From: Isoetes taiwanensis
Taxonomy: Eukaryota; Streptophyta; Lycopodiopsida; Isoetales; Isoetaceae
Direction of reading: 5' to 3'
NCBI GenBank assembly: GCA_021234155.1
Contig: JAJEKV010000003.1
Location: 33,339,166-33,403,165 of the forward strand
Length of the DNA: 64,000 nt
Under the pieces are notes generated by a model. The model was not told the origin of the DNA and ran no database searches. It saw nothing but the letters and a program-made list of their open reading frames with translations. The position numbers and the translations under genes were made by a program. This document shows, piece after piece, positions 33,726 to 43,564 of this stretch. Every line of letters starts with the position of its first letter. The first letter of the stretch is position 1.

Positions 33726-33845
33726 ATTCACATCAAGAAAGGTCTATGAATATAGTTGTATGATTGCCAGTTAATGTAGCTGTGCCCCAATAGATTCTCT
33801 ACTTTAAAGAGGCATCCTATTTGTGCACACCATAACATTCTCTGT
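33726..33845 (+). repeat. Dispersed repeat, copy B (interrupted by LINE-3)
   Basis: It continues the flank of LINE-3: TTCACATCAAGAAAGG, then TATGAATATAGTTGTATGAT, then AGGCATCCTATTTGTGCACA and CCATAACATTCT. The same order is found in copies A and C. Confidence 0.8.
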
Positions 33846-34129
33846 TCTCTACTTTCTTTTCGCTTCATATCATAGTTTTTAGGCACCAATGATGAAGTAA
33901 TAAAAATGCTTTGATTATTTGGTTGAAATGGCTCTTCATCAAACTATGTGATTCATATTTGACCACATATTTCAATCTTTCTAAGATAATTCTGGTATTC
34001 CAAGGTTTTCGCTTAATGTAGTTGTGCCTAAACTCTTGACTTCTGTGTCATATAAGTTTTATAACAGGAATTGGGAATCCTACGTTTCAGATTATGGTTA
34101 ATGAGTAACATTTGCTAATTGCTCCCTCT

Positions 34130-34215
34130 CATTCTGGACTGGTTACGGATAGGGAGACTCGAACCCCAAATCCCGCCCAAGATACGTGACCGATTAGGTC
34201 ATTAGATCACATGGC
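34130..34215 (-). mobile_element. Possible tRNA-derived SINE head
   Basis: On the minus strand, GGTTCGAGTC (34165-34156) matches an RNA polymerase III B box. About 30 bases upstream, TCTAATGACCTAATCGG resembles a degenerate A box. The phrase GGGGTTCGAGTCTCCC is typical of tRNA-related repeats. I could not define the element's body, tail or flanking duplication. A full tRNA cloverleaf does not form. Confidence 0.3.
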
Positions 34216-34359
34216 ATTTCTTTCTTTCCCCTCTCCCTAGCCAGTTCGGTTCGGGACCTGTATTGCATGCAGTTAGTTGCCTGTAGGATGCCAGTGTTGC
34301 TATGCTGTGATGTATCTACATTCCTTTCTCTTCTTAGCATTTGTATTACTTTTCTATTC

Positions 34360-34552
34360 CCTTGATATGTGTATGCCTGTTAAATGGTCTCAAACTCACA
34401 TTAAGAAAGGCGTATGAAGATAGCTGTCTCAAATTCACATTAAGAAAGGCGTATGAAGATAGCTGTATGACTGTTTGTTAATCTAGTTGTTTTCTGCTTC
34501 AACGAGGCATCCTATTTGTGCACACCATAACATTCTCAGTTCTCCCATACAT
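34360..34552 (+). repeat. Dispersed repeat, copy C (empty site for LINE-3), with a 39-bp duplication
   Basis: CTTGATATGTGTATG and the following segment match the left flank of LINE-3; CACATTAAGAAAGG onward matches its right flank, without an insertion. A 39-base piece starting TCTCAAACTCACATTAAG is repeated at once as TCTCAAATTCACATTAAG. Confidence 0.85.
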
Positions 34553-34655
34553 ACGAAATGACAATGAACTTCATCCATTAATCTAAGCATGCATAGTTGT
34601 ATGTGCAATTACAATATTTGCTCCATGGAGTAGGTCTTATTTGGCAGCTGCATCA

Positions 34656-34850
34656 ATGTCATCGATTCACGTAGCGAATCGACATTCTTACACAAGACGA
34701 GCATGCATGCTTTGCATGCGTCGCATGCATGCATCGCATGCATTTTTAGGCCATTCATCAAGTTAGGGATCGCTACTTATTGCAGAGTTCTTCATCGACA
34801 TTTCATCGGCGCTTTCTCATCTCTCAGCAGCATCCATAGCTTCTATTCTT
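34656..34850 (+). repeat. CATGCA-rich segment, copy 1
   Basis: It starts TGTCATCGATTCACGTAG and contains a dense run of GCATGC and CATGCATG palindromes at 34703-34742, then TTTCATCGGCGCTTTCTCAT. Copy 2 lies about 365 bases downstream. CATGCA is the RY element bound by plant B3-domain regulators, but there is no gene nearby that would use it. Confidence 0.75.
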
Positions 34851-35005
34851 TGATCTCATGCAGAGGAGGGGCTTCTTCTTGCATGAGCTACTCTTTCTTG
34901 GCCATTCATATCCTTTCTAACCTCTTCTATCTTTGCCCTTTTGTCCGGCATAGGACAATCTTCAACCTTTCTCCTCGGATCTAGTATTTGAAGTTCTCTG
35001 GTATT

Positions 35006-35039
35006 GGGATGTTGCTGGTTTCATGCTAGTCGCAGTGCA
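35006..35039 (+). repeat. 34-bp direct repeat, copy 1 (copy 2 at 35715-35748)
   Basis: GGGATGTTGCTGGTTTCATG followed by CTAGTCGCAGTGCA recurs at 35715-35748 with two substitutions. Together with the CATGCA-rich copies it shows that this 1-kb area was partly duplicated. Confidence 0.8.
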
Positions 35040-35043
35040 AGAA

Positions 35044-35205
35044 TGTCATCGATTCACGTAGCAAAGCATGCATGCTTTGCATGCGTCGCATGCATGCATC
35101 GCATGCATTTTTAGGCCGTTCATCAGATTGGGGATCGCTCGATTGCGGAGTTCTTCATTGACATTTCATCGGCGCTTTCTCATCTCTCGCCCATTATCCA
35201 TGGCT
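35044..35205 (+). repeat. CATGCA-rich segment, copy 2
   Basis: This is a near-identical second copy of 34656-34850, offset by about 365 bases, with a deletion of about 25 bases after the first 20. The CATGCATG cluster spans about 35066-35107. Confidence 0.8.
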
Positions 35206-35482
35206 CCCACCCTCCCCCCCCTTAAAATTGTTATTTATATGTTCATGTTTGTTATAATTGTCGCGTGGCATGTGACCAGCCCTCGCTTTTAGAGGTGTAA
35301 ATGTTGTTTTTGTCGCGTGGCACGCGCGGACCAGCCCCTTTTCAAAGATTTTTTTTCTCTATTGGTTTTTCCGCGATGATGCGTGTCCGGGGGTGATGCG
35401 CGACTTCGATTCTCTCGTGGAGCGTGGGTTTTGTGGGAACGAGCAGCCCTGCGTTGTCCAAAGCCCCCCTTGCCGAGATTTT

Positions 35483-35540
35483 ATCGCTAGGGTTTTTCCT
35501 CGAAAACCCGAAAGGGCGGGGTTTTTTAATCCCGGCAATA
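35483..35540 (+). repeat. Possible diverged 3'-end fragment of the RTE-like element
   Basis: TTCCTCGAAAACCC, then GGGCGGGGTTTTTTAA and CCCGG match, in the opposite orientation, the structured 3' UTR of the element at 27.6 kb. No hexamer tail is seen and the match is short. Confidence 0.4.
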
Positions 35541-35748
35541 AGCTCTTGACAGGTACACTAGCCAACATCCGTAGCACACAATTTTATTTGGGGTCCAGGT
35601 GTTATAACTGGATATTCCTATGTTTTTCATTTTTTGGGTAGCCTGAGATGCGCAGCTACCCACCCTATACGATTGTAGAAAAAACTGCTGAGATTAATGA
35701 AAAGCCTATCTATCGGGATGTTGTTGGTTTCATGCGAGTCGCAGTGCA

Positions 35749-36567
35749 TCCATGGTAAGTTGACTGGCCTCCTGCTGTAAGTTATAAATGAACAATGAAA
35801 GCATGTTGGTCTTGCTTAGCATTGTTGGTTCATGCAGGTTAGCACGTGCAAACAAGTATGGCTTTTAGTTGTCTTTTGAGTAATACCATGGAGATAAATT
35901 TGGACCAGAAGCAATGCGCTTTACAGGTTTAAAGTGACACTGACACTGAGAACTCTTTCACAAGGGCTAATGCAAAGCGTCAATGGGACTGATGTAACAT
36001 ATATTTTGCCTACTTAAGATAAATAAATGTGCTGAAGCATTCGAGTACCCACCAGATTATTATCATTTTCCATGGTTTTGTTCTATCACGATTGACGAAG
36101 TATAAATACACATAAATACATATTCCTAGGATGGATCCTATGAGACAAACAAGTTGGCACGCCCCATCTAAGGAATGCCGGTTCTATTGCTGGCGCAATA
36201 GAGCCGCGGCATTCAAGGGATACTGTTGGGCTTTAGTGTATTGTTCAATTGATTGCTCTCACTAACGCAATTTCCATTCGTCAATGTATTGCAACAAGAT
36301 CTAATATTTGTATAAGAGGTATAGCAATTATAAACAATAAATCTTAAGCATCATAGTTGTGCATTAAGATTATTCTTGCATGCCATTTTGTCAGTACACA
36401 TAGACTAGTGTCTAATAAGCACCATTTTGCCTAGGATAGTGATCCCATCACTCAAGCATGTAGAGATGAGAAAATTTGCATAAACACGCCACTTATTGTT
36501 GTGTTTTAACTGTTGTGTATTACAGTAATGGTAGACAAACATGCATACATGTATTAGTAATAGATCG
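35749..36567. other. Non-coding, with one short hairpin
   Basis: No gene is recognised. The only structured piece is an inverted repeat at 36174-36213: AATGCCGGTTCTATTG, a short loop, then CAATAGAGCCGCGGCATT, which pairs over about 16 positions with two unpaired bases. Confidence 0.4.
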
Positions 36568-37193
36568 TGAAAAGAAGATGTTCATATTGTAATAGAGAGT
36601 TAATTTTACAGTGGCAGAGATCTTCATATAACACAGGGGATTTATATGTTTACACAGTGTATGGAGATCAGAGGCATAGAAATCTGGAAGTAAACCTAAG
36701 TTGCTAAGTGAAAAACCTATGGTGTATAAGGTTGAAAGTTCCTAAGGTTTGAAGTTAAAAAGGGAATTTAAGGTTTATTGTTTAAATGGTTTGAAAAACC
36801 CTATGGTTAACCATTAGTAGTTTCGCGGTCAAATGCTGTTCAAACAGCTAGCAAAAGACCAAGTTAGAATGGAGAATTCTGAGGCGATTCTGGTGCCGGT
36901 TCATTGTGAATCGGTGCTGCTAAAACAAATTATAAGAAGAATTTGATACGAGGGAAGATTATCTGAGCATTTTGCAGGGCCGGATCCATGAATACATGGA
37001 TGCCTGGGTTGTCGGCTTGACACAATATTGCAATTGAAATACGATGCATAGACCATTGCTACAGTGTTTTAACATTGCATTTTAATGGTTCAAAGGCCTA
37101 CAATGGTTGAAATAAACTTTGTGAAAGTTGTGGTTTGAATTGGCTAAAGGAAATTTGAATATTAAAAGATCTGTTGCTAACTAAACTCTATCA
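36568..37193 (+). repeat. 5' LTR of Copia-2
   Basis: It begins TGAAAAGAAG and ends CTCTATCA, with the TG...CA ends of LTR elements, and it directly precedes the primer site. It is 626 bases long and matches 42002-42631. Confidence 0.96.
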
Positions 37194-37194
37194 G

Positions 37195-37206
37195 TGGTAT
37201 CAGAGC
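37195..37206 (+). other. Primer-binding site of Copia-2
   Basis: TGGTATCAGAGC is complementary to plant initiator-Met tRNA and lies one base after the LTR end. Confidence 0.95.
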
Positions 37207-37218
37207 ACAAGAATCAAG

Positions 37219-37628
37219 ATGTCAAGTCATTTTGGAGCATCACTCTGGAGTGGCATTAAAGTATATGAAGGTGGCCCTGGGTTTCAGATCTGGAAAGAGC
37301 AGATGAAGAATGTGTTAGAAAATGAAAATTTGTGGGATTTATTGGATGAGTCTAATGGTTCATCAAGTGTGGTTGCAGGTAGAAGAGAGAGCAGCTCTTC
37401 TGACAGTGGTGCAACTGAAGGAGAAAGTGAAGGAGGCAGGCAACTGGCCAAAATCAAGGAAGCTTATGCTATATTGACTAGCAAGGTAGGAGCTTCGATT
37501 TTATTTAAGGTAAGGGGAAAGTCTCCAGGAGAAATATGGAAATACTTGCTTAAGCATTTTGAGGAAAAATCATCCTCTCAAATAGATATCCTTGATAAAG
37601 AGCTTAGGAAGTCAAAACTTAAGGAATG
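37219..37628 (+). pseudogene. Copia-2 gag, N-terminal part
   Basis: The ATG at 37219 is 25 bases after the LTR. The protein starts MSSHFGASLWSGIKVYEGG, then FQIWKEQMKNVLENENLWDL, matching the gag start of remnant 1. It continues with KIKEAYAILTSKVG and EIWKYLLKHFEEKSSSQIDI up to KLKE, where an RTE-like element has been inserted. Gag packages the element RNA into virus-like particles. Confidence 0.92.
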
Positions 37629-38045
37629 AGAATGAGAATGATTTTTTTATCGTCCACTGAGGCCAATCGGCCTATGGGACCCACAAGGAGCGCAACAAAC
37701 TTATTACTGTCCGGGTTAAAAAATCCCCGCCCCGAAGGATTTTCGAGGGAAAAACCGTGGCAGTAATAAGAATGCTGTCAAACTGTACAAGTATACATCA
37801 ATGTATATATATATGTCAAGTGTGTGCCCGAGGACATAGCTGATCTCGCATGTCCATAACCTCCTGAAGGTATGATCCCAGCACCCGTACGGATGTTGTG
37901 CTCAATGTCACATGTAATGGCTGGCCAGGCCTGACCAACTCAGCATAGCGCTTCCGAATTTGATCATATGCTGGGCAACTTTGAAGGGTATGAGATTCAT
38001 CCTCAATGACTCCCATTTGGCAGCATTGACAGAGCATGTCCTGGC
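37629..38045 (-). mobile_element. RTE-like 3' end inserted in Copia-2 gag
   Basis: The segment matches, on the minus strand, the last 420 bases of the element at 27.6-29.5 kb, including the zinc-binding CQCCQMGVIEDESHTLQSC and the 3' hairpin. The tail (TTCTCA repeated) points left. The 5' junction around 38046-38052 (GTGGCT) could belong to either the LINE or gag, suggesting microhomology at the join. The insertion splits gag between KLKE and TKFFSKFDNI and appears to have removed a few gag codons. Confidence 0.92.
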
Positions 38046-39428
38046 GTGGCTACAAAGTTTTTCTCAAAATTTGATAATATAGTGGCAGACTTGGAGGGTG
38101 CTGGAGTTTTTCTGACTAAACAACAAAAATTGTTGCATGTGGCCAGAGCTGTGGCAGGAAACAAGCAGTTAGCTACATTAATCAGAAATGTAGCCAAAAC
38201 AAGGAAGGCAGCAGAAGAAATGATCAGAACCGAATTTGAGCAGCATAAGGTACTTTCAGAATCTGATGATGATAATGTAGAAGTACTATTTACAGGAAAA
38301 GGGAAATATAGAGCAAATAACTCAAATGAATCAAAGGGAAAAGGGCAAATTGGCCCTTGCTATCATTGCAAGGCACATGGCCATTTAAAGGCAGATTGTC
38401 CTAAGTTAAAGGAAGTGGAATGCTACAACTGTGGGGGAAAGGGGCATTTTGCAAATAGATGTGCCAGCAGCAAGAGAGGGAGAGGCAACGGAGGAAAGGG
38501 ATCATACAGAAGTCGAGGTAAAGAGATCAAAAGACAAAGCTCTACTGTGAATCTGACTCAAGAAGTGGAGGAAGAAACAAGTGAGGAAGATGAGGATGCT
38601 GAGGTAAATAATTCTGAAACCTTTACATTTTCTAGCAAAGGAACTAACATCTCAAATGATCTATTAATTTTAGATAGTGGAGCAGAGAAAACAGTAATAG
38701 GTTCAGCCAAGCTCTTGAAAAATAAAGATGAAGGAAGGAAGGGATATGTCAAACTTGGAAATGGGAAACTTCAAAGAGTGCAATGTGCTGGTATCTTAGA
38801 GATATTCGATTTGGAAGGGAAAGCAGTAGAACTAAAAGATGTTTTGTGTGTACCAAGTTTAGTTAGAAATTTAATTTCCATAAGCCAATTAGTAGACATG
38901 GGATATACTGTCAACTTTGACAGACAATAATGTACTATTTTACTTGGCAATGAAATTAAGTTTTTTGGGAAAAGAGTTGGAAATCTTTTTGGCATTGATA
39001 ACAATTGTTTACCAACAGTAAATGCTGTTGTAGCACCTGATCTCAACATGTGGCATCAAAGATTATGTCATGCAAGCAACAAATACATCAAACAGATGAT
39101 TAAACAGGGATTAATTGAAGCAAAGGAATGCAATGAAAATGGAAGGAGCTGTTATGGATGCATGATGGGAAAACATACAAGATTACCTTTCAAAAAATAA
39201 CAAAAGAGAGGAAAAGAGATTCTGGAAATTGTGCATACAGACCTATGTGGTCTACTTAATGTAAGGAGTATTGGAGGAAAAAGGTATTTCATTACCTTTA
39301 TTGATGATTTTAGTCGAAGAACCAAAATTGCATGTTTGAGAACAAAAGATGAAGCTTTTGAAGCATTTAAAGAGTTCTTAGCAGAAATAGAACTTGAAAC
39401 TGGTAAAAGAATCAAGTGCTTGAGATAG
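38046..39428 (+). pseudogene. Copia-2 gag C-terminus, protease and integrase start
   Basis: One frame runs through this region with two in-frame TAA codons (38928-38930 and 39198-39200). It contains gag helices, two zinc knuckles (CYHCKAHGHLKADC and CYNCGGKGHFANRC), the protease motif ILDSGAEKTVI, the pre-integrase motif MWHQRLCHASNKYI with a following Cys pair CYGCMMGK, and the integrase start TDLCGLLNVRSIGGKRYFIT with FIDDFSRRTKI. The frame ends at a TAG just where the second catalytic Asp motif should come. The stops make the polyprotein untranslatable. Confidence 0.93.
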
Positions 39429-39690
39429 ATATGGGAGGAGACTATTTTCTTTTAAAACTTTCAAAACTTCAATATAAAATGTCAAAAGCATATCAATGTT
39501 CAAGGTTAAGTTCAAAAAATTTAACATTTGTAGTTATTGAGATATTATAAAATTACCCGATTACCAAAGTTGGATACCTTTTTAGGTAGTTTTATGGTTC
39601 CTAAATGGTACTTTTTGATAGGGTGTAGATCAAAGGCAAAAAATCAAAAAGGCAAAAAGGCAATTAACTCAGATTCTCACCACAACAAAA
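39429..39690. other. Foreign or scrambled segment inside Copia-2 integrase
   Basis: After ATGGGAGGAGACTATTTTC, which fits the TDxGGEY motif of integrase, about 200 AT-rich bases show no integrase homology. Homology resumes in another frame with sequence fitting the HSPQQNGVAERKNR motif near 39675. The normal spacing between these two motifs is about 110-130 bases, so roughly 130 or more bases are extra. I cannot identify their source. Confidence 0.6.
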
Positions 39691-39694
39691 TGGT

Positions 39695-40210
39695 GTGGCA
39701 GAGAGAAAGAATAGAACAATTTTAAATGCTGTAAGAGCTATGCTCAAGCATACTGGCTTGCCAAATTATTTTTGGGAAGAGGCAGCCAAAACTGCTGTAG
39801 AAATTCAGAATATGTTATCTTCTAGTGTCAATGGTGCTCTACCACATAAACTTTGGTGTGAGACAACACCTAACTTTGAAAAGCTAAAGGTCTATGGCTG
39901 TCTTGGTTATGTTCATATTCCTAAGGAACAGAGGAAAAAACTTGATGACAGGGCAAAGATTGGATATTTAGTGGGATATGATGACCAATCAAAGGCATAT
40001 AGAATGTTTGATCCAGCAAAAAGAAAACTAATAATAAGCAGGGATGTAATCTTTGATGAATATCAAATTTACAAGGATTACAAAGCAGCAGCTACTATAG
40101 TAAAGCATGAAGAGAATAAGTTGGAAGAGATACCATCAAAGGAAAACTCAGATATTCTTGATGATGATGATGACAATGATACTAATTCTGTTGATTTGCA
40201 GGGACATTAA
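39695..40210 (+). pseudogene. Copia-2 integrase, C-terminal part
   Basis: The frame begins MAERKNRTILNAVRAMLKHT, continues with LPNYFWEEAAKTAVEIQN and the typical PHKLWCETTPNFEKLKVYGC, and ends after the GYDDQSKAYRMFDP and ISRDVIFDE segments. This is the GKGY-like end of copia integrase. It stops at a TAA in the acidic linker before the reverse transcriptase. Confidence 0.93.
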
Positions 40211-40353
40211 GCAGTTAATGCACAAACAAATGAAGGTGCCTCTAGTCAAGACACAGATGAAGAAGACATGCAGGATATAAATGAAGATGTACAACATAGA
40301 AGGAGAAGGGGCATTCAAATTCTGCAAGATGAAGCAAAGGTAAATTCTGAATT

Positions 40354-41342
40354 ATGTGGGAGGGTGCATCTGGAAGAAGTAAGAGATTAAAACAAAGCTC
40401 TGTTGAAATAAACCTAACTGAAATACTAGCTATGATAGAGTTTGAAGTACCTAAGAGTTTTGATGAGGCAATAAAGGGAGGTGATTCAAAAAACTGGAAA
40501 ACAGCCATGGAAGAAGAACTAAATGCATTCAAAGGGACAGAGACATTTGAACTAGTTGATTTGCCCAAAGGAAGAAAAGCAGTAGGTTGCAAATGGATAT
40601 ATAAGATCAAACAGGGAACAAAAGAACATTTTGTAAAATATAAAGCTAGATTGGTTGCACAAGGCTGTACTCAGAAAAAAGGGATTGATTATGAAGATAC
40701 CTTTTCCCCTATAGTAAAAATGGCGAGCATAAGGATGTTGTTAGCAATGGCAAACTCCAAGGATTTAGAAGTACATCACATGGATGTCACCACTGCCTTT
40801 CTAAATGCCAAATTAGAAGAAGAAGTGTGCTGAAACAGCCCCCTGGTTTTGAGCAAGGGAGAGATAAAGTGTGGAAGTTGAAGAGGGCTGTATATGGGTT
40901 GAAACAATCACCCAGACAATGGTATATGTGTATGAATAATTACTTAAGAGAACAAGGGTTTCTCAAGCTCAAAGATGATGGTAACTTATATATGTTTAAG
41001 GAAGGTTCAGATTTTTGCTACATTGCTTTATATGTTGATGATAATATAATGGTCAGTAGCAACTTGATCATTATGCAGAAGTGCAAAGATATTTTAAAAA
41101 ACAGGTTCAAAATGACAGACTTGGGAGAGCTCAAAAAATTCTTAGGCATAGAAGTCTGCAGAGATAGAAGCAGAAAAATTATGACATTATCTCAAGGAGC
41201 AAACATAGCTGGAGTGTTGAAAAGATTTAAAATGGAAGAATGCAAAGGTGTCAAGACACCAATGGTCAAATTGTCAAATGAAGACAGTCAAAAACAGAAA
41301 AGGAGAAGTTGGAAGCTGAAAATTTGCCTTATCGAGAATTAA
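40354..41342 (+). pseudogene. Copia-2 reverse transcriptase
   Basis: Two frames joined by a one-base deletion near 40830 encode the RT: NWKTAMEEELNAF, then GCKWIYKIKQGTKEHFVKYK, ARLVAQGCTQKKGIDYEDTF, MDVTTAFLNAKLEEEV, QPPGFEQ, AVYGLKQSPRQWY and the catalytic ALYVDDN, followed by LKKFLGIEV. All expected motifs are present in order. The frame changes again near 41310-41340 before RNase H. Confidence 0.95.
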
Positions 41343-42004
41343 TTGGTTGTTTGTTATATTTGGCTAATTGTACCATGCCAGATATTTCATATGCTGTAAA
41401 TATTTTGAGCAGATATTGCCATAATTATGGAACCATGCACTGGCAAGCAACAAAAAGGGTGATTAGATATCTTAAAGAAACCATTGATTTTGGTATTAGA
41501 TTTGATTCTAAAAATTTAGAATTGCAAAGCTTCTGTGACTCTGACTGGGGTGGTGATCTTGATGAAAGAAAATCCACTTCTGGTTTCATTCTAATGTTAG
41601 GAGGAACACCAATTTCATGAAAATGCAAGAAACAGCATGCTATAGCATTATCTTCAGCTGAGGCTGAATACTCAGCTACTACACTAGCAGCCAAAGAAAT
41701 AGCATGGAGCAGGAGACTTCTAAATGAGCTGGGAATGACTCAAAAAAATCCTTTGATCTTGAATTCAGATAGTACAAGTTGTATAGCAATGAAAAAAAAT
41801 CCTATTTTGCATGAAAGAACTAAGCATATTGAATTAGAAATGCATTTCATTAGGGGTATGGTGAACAAAGGGATTATACAGGTTCAGTATATACCTACAA
41901 GCCAGCAGTTGGCTGATATTCTGACAAAACCATTGACAGAGGTTAAATACTGTCAGTTAAGAGAAATGATAAATTGCAGGGATTATAATATGAAGGGAGA
42001 GTGA
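41309..42004 (+). pseudogene. Copia-2 connection region and RNase H
   Basis: The frame reads YRELIGCLLYLANCTMPDIS, then SFCDSDWGGDLDERKSTSGF, a TGA at 41618-41620 in place of the usual Trp codon, then KKQHAIALSSAEAEYSA and LNSDSTSCIAMKKNPI, ending HFIRGMVNKGIIQVQYIPTS, QLADILTKPL and the final TGA. Acidic RNase H residues (D in CDSDWGG, E in AEAEY, D in NSDS) are kept. The single TGA looks like a TGG-to-TGA change. Confidence 0.94.
41992..42001 (+). other. Polypurine tract of Copia-2
   Basis: The purine run GAAGGGAGAG lies directly before the 3' LTR and would prime plus-strand synthesis. Confidence 0.8.
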
Positions 42005-42631
42005 AAAGAAGATGTTCATATTGTAATAGAGAGTTAATTTTACAATGGCAGAGATCTTCATATAACACAGGGGATTTATATGTTTACACAGTGTATGGAG
42101 ATTCAGAGGCATGGAAATCTGGAAGTAAACCTAAGTTGCTAAGTGAAAAACCTATGGTGTATAAGGTTGAAAGTTCCTAAGGTTTGAAGTTAAAAAGGGA
42201 ACTTAAGGTTTATTGTTTCAATGGTTTGGAAAACCCTATGGTTAACCATTAATAGTTTCGCAATCAAATGCTGTTCAAACAGCTAGCAAAAGACCAAGTT
42301 AGAATGGAGAAGTCTGAGGCGATTCTGGTGCCAGTTCATTGTGAATCGGTGCTGCTAAAACAAATTATAAGAAGGATTTGACACGAGATTATCTAAGCAT
42401 TTTGCAGGGCCGGATCCATGAATACATGGATGCCTGGGTTGTCGGCTTGACACAATATTGCAATTGAAATTCGATGCATAGACCATTGCTACAGTGTTTT
42501 AACATTGCATTTTAATGGTTCAAAGGCCTATTTTAATTCAATGGTTGAAATAAACTTTGTGAAAGTTGTGGTTTGAATTGGTTAAAGAAAATTTGAATAT
42601 TAAAAGATCTGTTGCTAACTAAACTCTATCA
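42002..42631 (+). repeat. 3' LTR of Copia-2
   Basis: It is 630 bases long, TGAAAAGAAG to CTCTATCA, and is followed by the target duplication GATTG. It differs from the 5' LTR by substitutions and by a short extra piece near 42531. Confidence 0.96.
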
Positions 42632-42787
42632 GATTGTTGCAAAATGCGCCAAGTTGTTATCACAACCCAAATTAAGACACATAACATACTACTACTACTA
42701 ATGTTTTCTTTGATCATCAAGCACATACTAGGTGGAAATAATATTCTTTTGGCATGAAATCCCTACACATTATTAATAATTGAATCA

Positions 42788-42884
42788 AATGATTTTTATC
42801 ATCCACGAAGACCAATTAGCCTATAGGACCCAAATAAAGGAGCGCAGTAGACTTATTATTGTTTCCAAATTAAAAAATCCCCGC
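42788..42884 (-). mobile_element. Short RTE-like 3'-end copy
   Basis: About 95 bases match the 3' terminal part of the RTE-like family (plus-strand phrases TTTTTATCATCCACGAAG, CCAATTAGCCTATAGGACCC, GGAGCGCAGTAGACTTATTA). It is truncated just before the hairpin. Confidence 0.8.
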
Positions 42885-42893
42885 TATATAATG

Positions 42894-43380
42894 GCCCAAA
42901 GGAAAGTAAGTCTGGCTTTGGTTATGGATGATCCAATTGTTCCTGATCCTGATGACCCTATTGTTCCTTACATGCATTGGGTTGAGATTAATACCCCTCC
43001 TAGACTTCAAGGATTTTCAGATGTGGATCGTATGCAAAAACTCAAGAAGGCTACACTGACTTCATATTTCTACATTATCTTCAAACAGGTCTTCGAATTG
43101 TCACGCAATCCATTCTTTATTCTGAGTTGTATTTGGCTACTGCAGAGAATAAATTGCTTCCTCTGATTCTCATTTGTGGCCATTTTGGATTAATAAACTT
43201 CCTATGGCAATTGCTAGCTATGATTGGCAAAACATATTGTCTGGTCATGGGTGCAATTTGGGTTCTACTTAGACACAAAAGGTGACCCTGATTGGGTCGA
43301 ATTTTGTAAATAGCTTTATGCAGGATTGGCTTAATTTTGCTGTTGATTATGGTCAGCAACGTGTGCACAAATAGGGATCC
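42894..43380 (+). pseudogene. Coding-like sequence, unidentified, broken frames
   Basis: An ATG at 42894 opens a frame with MDDPIVPDPDDPIVPYMHWV, EINTPPRLQGFSD and KKATLTSYFYIIFKQ. After a frame change near 43090 comes SELYLATAENKLLP, and after another WPFWINKLPMAIASYDWQNI and LSGHGCNLGS, then stops. The codon pattern and amino-acid content look like real protein, but I do not recognise it. It could belong to the same gene as the exons at 43544-44015. Confidence 0.4.
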
Positions 43381-43476
43381 TTTTCTGAATGTTACACTTA
43401 TTTATGAATTCAATGCAGTATTGGATGCAATAAATCTGTTATGTACCTTTATGGTTTTGGGAATAATTCGATCAAT

Positions 43477-43564
43477 TTCTTATTTTCCATGCTATACAGG
43501 CTCTTCCATTTAAATCCTATTTCTTATTTTCCATGCTATACAGGCTCTTCCATTTAAATCCTCT
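43477..43564 (+). repeat. 44-bp tandem duplication that doubles a splice acceptor
   Basis: TTCTTATTTTCCATGCTATA followed by CAGGCTCTTCCATTTAAATC starts at 43477 and 43521. Each copy holds the same potential acceptor (CTATACAG), so the next exon has two alternative starts. Confidence 0.9.

Larger units (their letters stand above)
36568..42631 (+). mobile_element. Copia-2: complete but decayed Ty1/copia element
   Basis: Two LTRs (36568-37193 and 42002-42631) enclose a primer site, gag, protease, integrase, reverse transcriptase, RNase H and a polypurine tract, in the Ty1/copia order. The flanking five bases are GATCG on the left and GATTG on the right, a target duplication with one change. By eye the LTRs differ at roughly 20 positions plus small indels over about 626 bases. 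The insertion is therefore not very recent. The coding region has internal stops, frameshifts, one foreign segment in integrase and an RTE-like insertion in gag. Confidence 0.96.

Noticed and set aside
34150-34215. Functional tRNA gene
   Set aside because: Only box B-like and weak box A-like sequences are present; acceptor and anticodon arms do not pair.
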